Positions 1-7,535 are shown, counted from the first letter of the stretch. The stretch is DNA of 12,965 bases from Candidatus Microgenomates bacterium (GCA_016178125.1 JACOTV010000055.1:1-12965); one strand, 5' to 3'. Translations and numbers: made by a program. The notes: generated from the letters alone by a model not told the origin.

Positions 1-351
1 ATCCTGACCGAAAATATGTTCGGCGATATTTTGACCGATGAAGCCTCGGTCATCACCGGATCGCTTGGGATGTTGCCATCGGCATCAATTGGCGAAAAAA
101 CGGCATTGTACGAACCGATCCACGGATCGTATCCAAAAGCCGCCGGTAAAAATACCGCAAATCCCATAGGAACCATTCTTTCGACTGCGATGATGCTTGA
201 ATATTCGTTCGAGATGCTCCATGAAGCCGATGCAGTGCGCGCCGCGGTGAACGACGCACTCGACCGCGGCGCGGGAACACAGGACATCGCCAAAATGAAT
301 CCGCTTTCAACGACTGACCTTGGTGATAAAATCACTTCTTTGATACAATAA
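1..351 (+). CDS. leuB: 3-isopropylmalate dehydrogenase, C-terminal part (5' end outside window)
   Basis: This is the last ~116 codons of a gene whose start lies upstream; the frame is open from base 1. LeuB is a cytoplasmic enzyme that oxidises and decarboxylates 3-isopropylmalate with NAD+ in leucine synthesis. The residues seen match the C-terminal half of the family: TENMFGDILTDEAS (metal and substrate region), TGSLGMLPSAS, then LYEPIHGS and AGKNTANPIGT, the loop that binds the NAD adenosine. The isocitrate dehydrogenase paralogue differs here, and the MLPSAS and YEPIHGS pattern favours LeuB. The arginase-like gene begins 7 nt after the stop, so the two are probably co-transcribed. Homoisocitrate or tartrate dehydrogenase cannot be excluded without the N-terminal half. 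Confidence 0.92.
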   Translation: MLTENMFGDILTDEASVITGSLGMLPSASIGEKTALYEPIHGSYPKAAGKNTANPIGTILSTAMMLEYSFEMLHEADAVRAAVNDALDRGAGTQDIAKMNPLSTTDLGDKITSLIQ

Positions 352-358
352 TTTCTTC

Positions 359-1231
359 ATGCAAAAAACGCCTCATTTTTTTAAATTCTACTCACGGATG
401 GGACTCAAAAACCCACCTATTTATACTAAGGCCCTCAACATCGGTGTCGAAGAAGCCCCAGACGCAATACTTGATGATATGTTCCTTGCCTCATTCCCAA
501 CCGCGACCGTCGATGCGTTTGCATTTGCCGATCCTCAAACCATTCCCGATAAGGACTTTATGGGCGAAGTTGCGGTTGAGTCGTTTGAAGCAATAAGTAT
601 CATCAAAAACACCCTTTCGTCCGACGAAACGCAGGTCGTTGTAGGAGGCGATCATAGCGTCGCGTTCGCGTCAATTAACGCGGTGCTTGAACGCGTTAAG
701 TCTGTGGATCTGGGCTATGTGCAAATCGATTCGCACACCGATATGAATCGCTACGACGAAAGTATTTCTAAAAACTGGCACGGCATGTATTTGCGTCCGC
801 TTCTTGATGGATATGATGTCCCCCTCATTAATGCGTTAGTGTCACAAAAGTTGACGCATAAAAATGTAACGTTTATTGGGAATCTTGACGCAGATCCGGC
901 CGAGTGGAAATTCTTCCAGGATAACAATCTCGCAAACATTACGGTAGAACAGGCGCGGAAAAAATCCGGGCTCGACAGTCTACTCGTGAGGCTTTCTCAA
1001 CTAAAGCATCTTCACATCTCAATCGACATCGACGGGTTTGACGGAAGCATTGCCCCAGCAACAGGACTCCCCGCAAAGGAGGGGCTATTATTTGAAGACG
1101 TAAAACCACTCTTTGATTTTGCCAAATCCTTCCCCTCGATTTCTATTGATTTAGTCGAGGTAAATCCGAAAAAAGAAGGCGCCCAACAAACCATCAAACT
1201 TGCGCAAGATATTCTCCGAGCGTTAGTGTGA
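359..1231 (+). CDS. Arginase-family ureohydrolase (arginase more likely than agmatinase)
   Basis: A 290-residue protein of usual family length. All six ligands of the binuclear Mn centre are visible: His99 in GGDHS, Asp124, His126 and Asp128 in DSHTD, and Asp223 and Asp225 in SIDIDGFD. The HGM at 141-143 matches the catalytic-histidine loop of arginases, whereas agmatinases usually have HGT, and the C-terminal LVEVNP stretch is also arginase-like. The expected reaction is arginine to ornithine plus urea in the cytoplasm; agmatine or formimidoylglutamate remain possible substrates. The ATG lies 7 nt after the leuB stop without a clear Shine-Dalgarno, so translation probably follows from leuB. 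Ornithine from this enzyme could feed polyamine synthesis, which would fit the AdoMet decarboxylase further downstream. Confidence 0.85.
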   Translation: MQKTPHFFKFYSRMGLKNPPIYTKALNIGVEEAPDAILDDMFLASFPTATVDAFAFADPQTIPDKDFMGEVAVESFEAISIIKNTLSSDETQVVVGGDHSVAFASINAVLERVKSVDLGYVQIDSHTDMNRYDESISKNWHGMYLRPLLDGYDVPLINALVSQKLTHKNVTFIGNLDADPAEWKFFQDNNLANITVEQARKKSGLDSLLVRLSQLKHLHISIDIDGFDGSIAPATGLPAKEGLLFEDVKPLFDFAKSFPSISIDLVEVNPKKEGAQQTIKLAQDILRALV

Positions 1232-1264
1232 TTTCGCAGACTCCCGTAGCATTTGAAACCGGCG

Positions 1265-1273
1265 TGTTATAAT
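1265..1273 (+). promoter_or_regulatory. Extended -10 promoter of the aminotransferase gene
   Basis: TG at 1265-1266, one spacer base, then a consensus TATAAT at 1268-1273. No convincing -35 lies 16-18 nt upstream, as is common for extended -10 promoters. Transcription would begin near 1280 and the ATG is at 1282, so the transcript would be leaderless. No ribosome binding site is present between the box and the start. Confidence 0.6.
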
Positions 1274-1281
1274 CCTTACGC

Positions 1282-2412
1282 ATGTCAAACCCCGAAGGCT
1301 CGCACAAGTTCAGCTTCGCCAACTCACACGAGGCTCTAAATACAGGGCCAAAACCGGTTGATCTCACTTCGGGATATTTGCCCTTTCCTATTCCGCATGT
1401 GGTGCGGATGGTTACTGCTCAGGCTACCCTTAATCCCGAACTAGCTATTCAGCCGAGTGGCCAAGGACTTCCCGAACTTCGGCAGGCTGCATCAGATAAA
1501 TTCCTCAGAGAATATGGCGTACAATACGATCCAGAGCTGGTGTTGGTCACCAACGGATCATCGGGCGCATTGCGCGTTGTACTGTCACGGTTTAACGGTC
1601 TATTTGAGGGGTCTGGGTCAGATGTGGCAAAACCTAAGCTATGGACCCCCGAAGTAGGCTATGATTACCGAAAAATTGCGCGATATTCGGGAATTGGCGA
1701 CGTCGGCCGGTATCCACTTAAAAATGGCGTACCAGATGTCGAGAAAATAGCCGATCTTTTTGCAGAAAGCGAGGGGCGCAATATTTTCCTTATAAACTCC
1801 CCAGCAAATCCGACCGGAAAAATTATTCCCGAGCACGTTTTAGAACAGCTTGCTGACGTTTTTGGAGAACAAGATATTGCCGTCGAAGACAATGTGTTTG
1901 CCGGCATGACATTTGATGGCATTAAGCACTCCTCAATTGCGTCACACGCGCACGAGAAAACGATTGCAATAGGCAGCACTTCAAAAGATGGCGCAAACTG
2001 GCAGGTGGGCTGGCTTATGGCACCAAACCCAGAAATTTATAATGAGTTATTGGATATTCGTGAAGCAACCGGCGGGGTATTTCCTCCGGTCCAACTTGGC
2101 GCAGCCACGCTGTTAAACTCTCGCGAAGATTCTCGTGCCTGGACCCGCGACGAAATGCAGCGTAAACGTGACCTTATGTATGAGCACCTTACTCAGATTC
2201 CCGGGTACGAAGGAATTGAAAAGCCAGAGGGTGGATTCTTCTATTTCTTGCCAGGGCTTCCTGATGCGGAAAGATTAAAAGAAGAGGCCGGTGTCTTAAT
2301 AACTGATGGGAAGAAATATGGCCTTGAGGGGTACAGTAGAATTTCATTCGCCGCATCAGACGAAGCAATCGTTGAAGGCGTACGTCGCATGGCCGCCTAC
2401 ATGCAAAGCTAG
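1282..2412 (+). CDS. Class I/II PLP-dependent aminotransferase
   Basis: A 376-residue fold-type I aminotransferase, cytoplasmic. The PLP-binding landmarks are in order: NGSSGAL at 91-97 (phosphate-binding turn), NSPANPTGK at 172-180 (Asn contacting the cofactor), Asp203 (pyridine nitrogen), STSKDGANWQVGW with Schiff-base Lys235, and YSRISFA with the carboxylate-binding Arg353. Three residues after Asp203, where most members have a Tyr contacting the cofactor O3', this protein has Phe206, which may tune the reaction. The substrate cannot be told from sequence; neighbours in leucine and lysine synthesis suggest an amino-acid role. It has its own promoter only a few bases before the ATG, and it converges with the tRNA gene downstream. 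Confidence 0.88.
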   Translation: MSNPEGSHKFSFANSHEALNTGPKPVDLTSGYLPFPIPHVVRMVTAQATLNPELAIQPSGQGLPELRQAASDKFLREYGVQYDPELVLVTNGSSGALRVVLSRFNGLFEGSGSDVAKPKLWTPEVGYDYRKIARYSGIGDVGRYPLKNGVPDVEKIADLFAESEGRNIFLINSPANPTGKIIPEHVLEQLADVFGEQDIAVEDNVFAGMTFDGIKHSSIASHAHEKTIAIGSTSKDGANWQVGWLMAPNPEIYNELLDIREATGGVFPPVQLGAATLLNSREDSRAWTRDEMQRKRDLMYEHLTQIPGYEGIEKPEGGFFYFLPGLPDAERLKEEAGVLITDGKKYGLEGYSRISFAASDEAIVEGVRRMAAYMQS

Positions 2413-2459
2413 TGGCCCCCCTTCGCCTGTTGTTTTTGACATGGCTTCGGTGGGGCATA

Positions 2460-2496
2460 AGAGTCGCTAATTCCTCATTCTTCGGAAAACGACTCT
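2460..2496 (-). terminator. Possible hairpin downstream of tRNA-Pro (weak terminator candidate)
   Basis: AGAGTCG at 2460-2466 pairs perfectly with CGACTCT at 2490-2496, and a shorter TTCC/GGAA stem can form inside. It sits 5 nt beyond the 3' end of the minus-strand tRNA and between that gene and the convergent aminotransferase. No run of U follows on either strand, so it may be a tRNA 3' trailer structure or processing signal and not an intrinsic terminator. Confidence 0.3.
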
Positions 2497-2500
2497 AATG

Positions 2501-2574
2501 TCGGGGCGACAGGACTTGAACCTGCGACCTTTGGACCCCCAGCCCAACGTTCTAGCCATCTGAACTACGCCCCG
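2501..2574 (-). tRNA. tRNA-Pro (anticodon GGG)
   Basis: A complete 74-nt cloverleaf can be folded by hand on the minus strand. The acceptor CGGGGCG pairs with CGCCCCG, the D stem is GTTC/GAAC, and the anticodon stem TTGGG/TCCAA has one G-U pair and loop CTGGGGG, giving anticodon GGG. The variable loop is 5 nt, and the T arm GCAGG-TTCAAGT-CCTGT also ends in a G-U pair. The C1-G72 pair and discriminator A73 are proline identity features in bacteria, and G37 follows the anticodon as expected. The next genomic bases read CAT, so CCA is not encoded and must be added by a nucleotidyltransferase. Confidence 0.96.
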
Positions 2575-2592
2575 TGCGTAATTTACGTTCAT

Positions 2593-2598
2593 ATTATA
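2593..2598 (-). promoter_or_regulatory. Candidate -10 box for tRNA-Pro
   Basis: On the minus strand a consensus TATAAT ends 19 nt before the first tRNA base, a normal distance for a short 5' leader. No good -35 is seen 17 nt further upstream. The stretch is AT-rich and shared with the divergent lysA gene, so the box could belong to either direction. Confidence 0.4.
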
Positions 2599-2602
2599 CT
2601 CC

Positions 2603-2608
2603 AAGGAG
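2603..2608 (+). promoter_or_regulatory. Shine-Dalgarno site of lysA
   Basis: AAGGAG ends 10 nt before the ATG at 2619 and 16 nt before the second ATG at 2625, which favours the first start. It stands out because the other independently transcribed genes here have no recognisable ribosome binding site. Confidence 0.65.
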
Positions 2609-2618
2609 CATATAATAT

Positions 2619-3827
2619 ATGCTTATGTCGAAACTAGCCCCTCTTGAGAAGCTGAAGTTCTTAAGCGAAGAAAACGTTCGCGACCTCGCCACCAAACACG
2701 GCACGCCAATTTATGTGAACAGCCGTGCTATGTTCACCAAACAAGTAAAATCGATACAGGGCGTGGTAACTAAGACGCCGCTTACTATTCGCTACGCCAT
2801 GAAGGCGAATCATAACCATGACGTTCTAAAACTGATCCATTCTCTCGGTGTTAAGATCGATGCGAGTTCAGGATACGAAGTAGAAGAGGCTATTAAATGT
2901 GGATTTGCTCCTGAGGATATTTTATTGACGAGCCAGGAACTCCCTAAAAATCTTAAAGAGCTGGTCAAAAAAGGGATTCAATTTAACGCCACTTCATTTC
3001 ATCAGCTTGAGGAGTATGGGGCGTTGTTTCCCGGACACGACGTGACAGTGCGTATAAATCCAGGCGTGGGATCAGGATTTGATCGCAAAGTGACCACAGC
3101 GGGCGTGAGTGCAGGATTTGGGATTTGGCACGAATACCTTGATCGGGTTTTTGAAACGTCCAAAAAATATAATCTTCGTATCAACCGATTACACACTCAC
3201 ATTGGCGCAGGAAGCGACGTCGAAGTGTGGAAGAACGTCATAGACATTAATCTAAAACTGCTTGAACAGATGCCAACCGTAGATATTGTGAATGTCGGCG
3301 GTGGATTCAAAGTGGCCAGAATGTCTGACGAAAAGACCACCGATATGAACGACGTGCTGCCCGCGCTTGACGCAAAACTTATCGAATTCAGTGCACGAAC
3401 CGGGCGAACGATTTCTGTGGAAATAGAGCCAGGCACCTATATCGCAGCGCCTTCTGCAGCCATCATATGTGAAGTAATTGATACCGTTGATACGGGCAAA
3501 AATGGATACACCTTTATTCGTACCAATACCGGGATGAACGACTTGTTGCGGCCCGCGCTCTATGGAGCACAACATCCGCTTATTGCGGTTTCGCGTAACG
3601 ATGAGGTCGCGAAACCGCCCAAAGAATACATAGTGATCGGTCATTGCTGTGAATCAGGCGATGCGATAACGGTGGCTCCTGGAAACAGTGAAGAACTTAT
3701 GCCGCGCACATTGCCCACTGTTGAAATAGGTGACTATATAGTGATCGAGGGATGCGGTGCTTATTGTGCGTCTATGTCGGCGAAGGGATATAATGGATTT
3801 CCAGAGACACTCGAAATAATGATATGA
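2619..3827 (+). CDS. lysA: Diaminopimelate decarboxylase (PLP fold III)
   Basis: A 402-residue fold-III (alanine racemase-like barrel) decarboxylase, cytoplasmic, expected to turn meso-diaminopimelate into lysine. Landmarks: YAMKAN with PLP Lys62, HTHIGAG at 192-198, the phosphate-binding GGG at 227-229, EPG at 270-272, RPALYGA at 311-317 (Arg and Tyr that bind the distal carboxylate in LysA), CESGD at 344-348 with the catalytic Cys supplied across the dimer, and GAY at 380-382. The residue after EPG is Thr273 where many LysA proteins have a substrate-binding Arg; some LysA-like proteins also have EPGT, so specificity is less certain. Related arginine, ornithine or carboxynorspermidine decarboxylases are alternatives, but RPALYGA and CESGD favour LysA. 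The stop overlaps the next start in ATGA. Confidence 0.85.
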   Translation: MLMSKLAPLEKLKFLSEENVRDLATKHGTPIYVNSRAMFTKQVKSIQGVVTKTPLTIRYAMKANHNHDVLKLIHSLGVKIDASSGYEVEEAIKCGFAPEDILLTSQELPKNLKELVKKGIQFNATSFHQLEEYGALFPGHDVTVRINPGVGSGFDRKVTTAGVSAGFGIWHEYLDRVFETSKKYNLRINRLHTHIGAGSDVEVWKNVIDINLKLLEQMPTVDIVNVGGGFKVARMSDEKTTDMNDVLPALDAKLIEFSARTGRTISVEIEPGTYIAAPSAAIICEVIDTVDTGKNGYTFIRTNTGMNDLLRPALYGAQHPLIAVSRNDEVAKPPKEYIVIGHCCESGDAITVAPGNSEELMPRTLPTVEIGDYIVIEGCGAYCASMSAKGYNGFPETLEIMI

Positions 3828-4282
3828 ATAAACGACCGTCGTGGGATCAATACTTCATGGAGTTAGCAGAAGTGGTAAAACACCGCGCCGACTGTCTTCG
3901 TCTTCATGTTGGTGCAGTAATAGTAAAAGATAAACGGATTATTGCAACAGGGTATAACGGCACGCCGCACGGCGTTCAAAACTGTACCGAAGGAGGGTGC
4001 GAGCGATGCAAACGTCGAGACGATGGGAAAATCGGTCCAGGCGAGGAAAAAGGCGCATGTTTGTGTCTTCATGCCGAGCAAAACGCCATTATTCAGTCTG
4101 CGTACCAAGGAAGTACCACCAAGGATGCAACGTTGTACAGTACCTATGCCCCGTGTACTCAATGTGCAAAAATGATCATTAACGCGGGAATAGTCCGTGT
4201 CGTGTGCGGCCGCGCGCACGACGATGAGTACGGCACCGATCTTCTGCGCGCGGCCGGCATCAAAGTCGAGCTCTCTTCTTGA
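3824..4282 (+). CDS. comEB: dCMP deaminase (ComEB-type cytidine/deoxycytidylate deaminase)
   Basis: A 152-residue zinc deaminase that should convert dCMP to dUMP, the precursor for thymidylate synthesis. The catalytic HAE (His83, Glu85) and zinc ligands Cys111 and Cys114 in APCTQC are intact. The N-terminal VGAVIVKDKRIIATGYNGTP and the extra Cys-rich stretch (Cys54, Cys59, Cys62) are typical of the dCMP deaminase branch. The start overlaps the lysA stop by 4 nt, so the two genes are translationally coupled. In Firmicutes this family lies in competence loci, but here the link to the pilus genes that follow may be only positional. Confidence 0.93.
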   Translation: MNKRPSWDQYFMELAEVVKHRADCLRLHVGAVIVKDKRIIATGYNGTPHGVQNCTEGGCERCKRRDDGKIGPGEEKGACLCLHAEQNAIIQSAYQGSTTKDATLYSTYAPCTQCAKMIINAGIVRVVCGRAHDDEYGTDLLRAAGIKVELSS

Positions 4283-4316
4283 ATCAAATCCCCATTTCAA
4301 TTACTATCAAAGTATG

Positions 4317-4335
4317 TCCTGAACACGTTTCAGGA
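4317..4335 (+). repeat. Inverted repeat upstream of pilB
   Basis: TCCTGAA and TTCAGGA form a perfect 7-bp inverted repeat around a 5-nt centre in the 76-nt gap between comEB and pilB. It could be a transcript hairpin or a protein site; no U tract follows. A second short inverted repeat (ATGCAA/TTGCAT) lies immediately before the pilB start. Confidence 0.35.
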
Positions 4336-4358
4336 TCTTATCGGATGCAAAATTGCAT

Positions 4359-5978
4359 ATGTTACTAAACAACGACCAACTTAAGGCTCTGCTTCTGCAT
4401 AGCGGACTTGTGCATGAGAAGGAATTTCAGGATCTCGTAAACTACGCAAAGGCCAACGGCATGGATGTAGAACAGGCAATTAGTGAAAAAAACATCATTC
4501 CCGACGAAACTCTCGGCCTCATGATCGCAAATGCGCTCAAAATTCCGTTTGTCTCGCTTGGAAAACTTTCGATCAACGAAGACGTATTTCATATTATTTC
4601 CGAAAAATTTGCGCGCCGTAAGAAAATTATTCCGTTTGAACGGTCGGCCGAAGGCATCAAAGTCGCGCTCGTCAATCCCTATAATACCGAGCTTTTGCAA
4701 ATGCTGGCGCGTAAAACCGGGCAGCGTATTTTCCCGTATCTTGCCACCGAGCGCGACATCCAAAATGCGTATCACATATATCGTAAGGACCTTCAGAAGT
4801 CGTTCGACACGCTTATCAAGGAACAGATCGAAGAATCAGGCGATTCCCCCGACGACGCTCCTATTTCTAAAATCGTCGACATGCTTATTAACTACGCACA
4901 GCAAGATCATGTCTCAGACATTCACATCGAACCCGAGGAAGCCCACTCGCTCGTGAGATTCCGCATAGACGGTATTTTGCACGATGTCCTTGAGGTTTCA
5001 AAGTCGCTCCACGACCGAGTGGTAACGCGTATTAAAATCATGTCTCGGCTTCGTACCGATGAACATTTGGCGCCTCAGGACGGTAAAATTCACACCAAAG
5101 TCGACGACGAAGACCTAGACATTCGTGTGTCTATATTACCGGTTGCCGAAGGCGAGAAGATTGTTATGCGTTTGTTATCGTCGGCCAGTGGAAAACTGTC
5201 ACTCAGCGATTTGGGAATGAATGATCGGGACCTTAAAAAAGTAGAAAATGCGTATAGTAAATCGTTTGGCATGATTCTTTCAACCGGACCAACGGGATCG
5301 GGGAAAACGAGTTCAATTTACGCCATTGTCAAAGTGCTCAACACCCGCGAGAAAAACATTACCACCATCGAAGATCCAGTAGAGTATCGCATTCGCGGCG
5401 TGAATCAAATTCAGGTTAACACCAAGACCAATCTCACCTTTGCGTCGGGTCTTCGATCGATTTTTGGAGAAATTCGTGACGGCGAAACTGCCGGCATTGC
5501 GGTAAACGCAGCACTCACTGGTCATTTGGTGGTTTCCACCCTTCACACAAACGACGCAGCAACCGCGCTGCCACGCCTTATCGATATGAAAGTCGAGCCT
5601 TTTTTGGTTGCATCAACGGTAAACGTTATCATTGCACAGCGCTTGGTTCGTAAGCTGTGTGAAAATTGCCGTATATCGTTTATCACAAACGAAGAAGAGC
5701 TGTTAAAAAGTCTTCCTAAAGAGATTATCGCCAAGCATTACATACCAACGGGTCCACAACGTGAAATACGCATGTACAAAGGCCAAGGGTGCAAGATTTG
5801 CCACTTCACCGGGTATAAGGGCCGCGTAGGTATTTTTGAGGTCCTCGAAATTACCTCGAGTATACGCACCCTTATTGCCGCAAAAAATGATTCCGATGTG
5901 GAACGTCTGAAAAGATCAGTCTCATTAGTAATATTTCAACAATGCTCGCGGCCGGCATTTCCATTGTCGATATTGTAG
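4359..5978 (+). CDS. pilB: Type IV pilus assembly ATPase PilB, damaged (Walker B strand and C-terminus lost)
   Basis: PilB is the cytoplasmic hexameric ATPase that powers pilus extension. From the ATG at 4359 there are 539 codons: an N-terminal MshEN/GspE-N-like region (about 1-145), the Asp box SDIHIEP at 186-192, Walker A GPTGSGKT at 310-317, TIEDPVEY at 336-343, the His box STLHTND at 393-399, and a zinc-type CxxC pair (Cys434/437 and Cys478/481). Two defects are visible. LRSI is followed directly by FGEIRD at 369-374, where the family has about ten residues between LRSI and GEIRD forming the Walker B strand. Also, after about residue 517 the conserved GM-TL-DG C-terminal end is missing and the frame runs out of register into pilC sequence. 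As written it should be inactive; assembly error is possible. Confidence 0.8.
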   Translation: MLLNNDQLKALLLHSGLVHEKEFQDLVNYAKANGMDVEQAISEKNIIPDETLGLMIANALKIPFVSLGKLSINEDVFHIISEKFARRKKIIPFERSAEGIKVALVNPYNTELLQMLARKTGQRIFPYLATERDIQNAYHIYRKDLQKSFDTLIKEQIEESGDSPDDAPISKIVDMLINYAQQDHVSDIHIEPEEAHSLVRFRIDGILHDVLEVSKSLHDRVVTRIKIMSRLRTDEHLAPQDGKIHTKVDDEDLDIRVSILPVAEGEKIVMRLLSSASGKLSLSDLGMNDRDLKKVENAYSKSFGMILSTGPTGSGKTSSIYAIVKVLNTREKNITTIEDPVEYRIRGVNQIQVNTKTNLTFASGLRSIFGEIRDGETAGIAVNAALTGHLVVSTLHTNDAATALPRLIDMKVEPFLVASTVNVIIAQRLVRKLCENCRISFITNEEELLKSLPKEIIAKHYIPTGPQREIRMYKGQGCKICHFTGYKGRVGIFEVLEITSSIRTLIAAKNDSDVERLKRSVSLVIFQQCSRPAFPLSIL

Positions 5979-6925
5979 ATTCACTCCTTGAAGACGCAAA
6001 AGGCGACCAGAAGATACTTATTGAGACCATGAAAGATGATATTAATCAGGGTCACCGTTTAAACGAGACGTTTGCCAAATTCCCCCAAGTATTTGATAAA
6101 GTAACCGTCAACATCGTCAAAGCAGCCGAAGAGGCGGGCACACTCGACGTAACGCTCAAGGATCTTAAAGCCACGATTAAACGCGATCAAGAATTCACCG
6201 ATAAAGTGCGTTCAGCGTTCGTATATCCGCTGCTTATTATGGGGGTTTTTGGTGGCGTGATGCTTGTGATCCTCACGTTCGTTGTCCCTCGTATATCGAA
6301 GGTGTTTATGCGCATGAATGCCACTCTTCCGCTCCCCACAAAAGTCCTGATGTTTCTCTCAGAAGTCCTGCTAACGTACACGATTCCGCTAATTGTGGGA
6401 TTAATTGCCGCGGGGGTTGGATTTTATTTCCTCTATAAATCAAAAAAACGCATGATTTTTAACATGCTATTTTCGCTTCCTTTGGTTTCACAACTTGTTC
6501 GTCAGATCGACCTGACACGCTTTACCCGCAGTATGTTCCTCCTTCTTACATCGGGCATCCCCATTGTTACCGCGCTTGACCTTTCTGAAGAAGTTGTCTT
6601 AAAAAATGACGTACGTAAGTCTATAAAACGAGCCCGTGACGTGGTGTTTTCGGGGCGCCCGCTTTCTCAGGCCTTTAAAGAAGAAAAGAAAACGATTCCC
6701 ACCATGATGACGCGCATTGCAGAAGCTGGAGAGCGAAGCGGGGGACTCGACAAGGCGATGTCCGACATTTCGGAATACCTCGACTATGAAGTCGGTAAAA
6801 CACTGGCTTCGGTCATTGTGGTTATTGAGCCACTTATGCTGGTCATCGTGGGTGTATTGATTGGCGGTATGATGCTTGCGATTATCGCGCCTATTTATGG
6901 ACTCATTGGATCAGTAGGAAGATAG
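5942..6925 (+). CDS. pilC: Type IV pilus inner-membrane platform protein PilC, N-terminally truncated
   Basis: PilC (GspF family) is the inner-membrane platform that PilB works on. The ORF has 327 codons where the family usually has about 350-410. The first cytoplasmic F domain lacks its beginning (the ORF opens in TMLAAGISIV), continues through AAEEAGTLD at 61-69, and is followed by membrane segments near 95-117 and 142-165. The second F domain starts near 183 (RFTRSMFLLLTSGIPI) and contains AEAGERSGGLD at 260-270; a last membrane segment spans about 290-322. Family-like residues continue upstream of the ATG in this frame (EKISLISNIS, from 5909), with a stop at 5888-5890, so the true 5' end is lost. 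It overlaps pilB by 37 nt in another frame and no ribosome binding site is visible. Confidence 0.8.
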   Translation: MLAAGISIVDIVDSLLEDAKGDQKILIETMKDDINQGHRLNETFAKFPQVFDKVTVNIVKAAEEAGTLDVTLKDLKATIKRDQEFTDKVRSAFVYPLLIMGVFGGVMLVILTFVVPRISKVFMRMNATLPLPTKVLMFLSEVLLTYTIPLIVGLIAAGVGFYFLYKSKKRMIFNMLFSLPLVSQLVRQIDLTRFTRSMFLLLTSGIPIVTALDLSEEVVLKNDVRKSIKRARDVVFSGRPLSQAFKEEKKTIPTMMTRIAEAGERSGGLDKAMSDISEYLDYEVGKTLASVIVVIEPLMLVIVGVLIGGMMLAIIAPIYGLIGSVGR

Positions 6926-6926
6926 A

Positions 6927-7361
6927 TTAAGAAGCCTGAGGTTCGATTGGTGTCTGAGGAGTGGGGACTGGTACAGGCGCGGTAGTTCCACCGAGCAACT
7001 GCTTGATCTTCTCAATGATTTGGTCAGGGACAACGTCTGCTTTCACAATGTACGCTTTGGCACCCAACTTAATTGCTTCGTTGATTACCGGATCGTGCGA
7101 AAGATTCGTGCAAATCACAATAACCGGCATTTTGGCGGGCTTAGGATCTTCGGTGTTCAATTTCTGCATAACGCCAATACCATCGAGTTCGGGCATCATG
7201 ACGTCAAGAAGAATAAGATCAAAGTTCCCTGTACGGATTTTCTCGAGTCCTTCTTTTCCATCAAGAGCTGTTTCTACTTCGTAGCCTGCGCTCTGGATGA
7301 CTTCCTCATACAGCTCGCGCAAGTACAATTCGTCGTCGATAATGAGAATTCGCTGTGCCAT
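6927..7361 (-). CDS. CheY-like single-domain response regulator
   Basis: A 144-residue receiver domain with a proline-rich tail. Acid pocket Asp9/Asp10, phospho-acceptor Asp53 in LLDVMMPELDG, Thr85 and Lys107 are all present, so it should be phosphorylatable. Residues 126-144 form a Pro/Thr/Val-rich tail with no known output domain. I chose the ATG at 7361 because the receiver fold begins there; a TTG 90 nt upstream would add an unrelated leader. It converges with pilC with a single base between the two stops. Standalone receivers are often found near pilus ATPase and platform genes, so a role in pilus control is plausible, but no partner kinase is in the window. Confidence 0.9.
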   Translation of the reverse strand: MAQRILIIDDELYLRELYEEVIQSAGYEVETALDGKEGLEKIRTGNFDLILLDVMMPELDGIGVMQKLNTEDPKPAKMPVIVICTNLSHDPVINEAIKLGAKAYIVKADVVPDQIIEKIKQLLGGTTAPVPVPTPQTPIEPQAS

Positions 7362-7479
7362 GCCAACAATATAGTAAATTCCACCAAGGAAGTCAATGAA
7401 TTTGTGTTCGATATCATCTACCGTTTCTGATTGAAAATAAAAGTCTGGCAAATTCTACAGAAAAATGATCCAAATAATC

Positions 7480-7498
7480 TTGTCAGGATTCCTGACAA
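7480..7498. promoter_or_regulatory. Palindromic operator-like site A (TTGTCAGGA-T-TCCTGACAA)
   Basis: A perfect 9-bp inverted repeat around one central base, lying in the 187-nt divergent gap between the response regulator and the chorismate mutase gene. A further TGTCA at 7502-7506 forms a second inverted arm with the TGACA of this site. The centre is 41 nt upstream of the chorismate mutase -10 box, a position typical of activator sites. A close relative lies at 11597-11615 before the AdoMet decarboxylase gene. The 1-nt loop makes a transcript hairpin less likely than a dimer-binding DNA site. Confidence 0.6.
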
Positions 7499-7529
7499 AA
7501 GTGTCATTTTAAATTCAGTCGACTCTCTG

Positions 7530-7535
7530 TATGAT
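7530..7535 (+). promoter_or_regulatory. Candidate -10 box of the chorismate mutase gene
   Basis: TATGAT 13 nt before the ATG, giving a predicted start of transcription only a few bases upstream of the codon. The -35 region (7507-7512, TTTTAA) is poor, which would fit a promoter needing activation from palindrome A. Confidence 0.4.

Noticed and set aside
3252..3644. 130-codon minus-strand frame within lysA
   Set aside because: It lies wholly opposite an intact decarboxylase with conserved motifs and has no recognisable product.
3863..4300. 145-codon minus-strand frame opposite the dCMP deaminase gene
   Set aside because: The plus strand encodes a clear deaminase with all catalytic residues; the antisense frame has no recognisable domain and is a codon-usage shadow.
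7362..7451. Longer TTG start for the response regulator
   Set aside because: The 30 extra residues precede a complete receiver domain that begins right after the ATG at 7361, and the extra part resembles nothing in the family.
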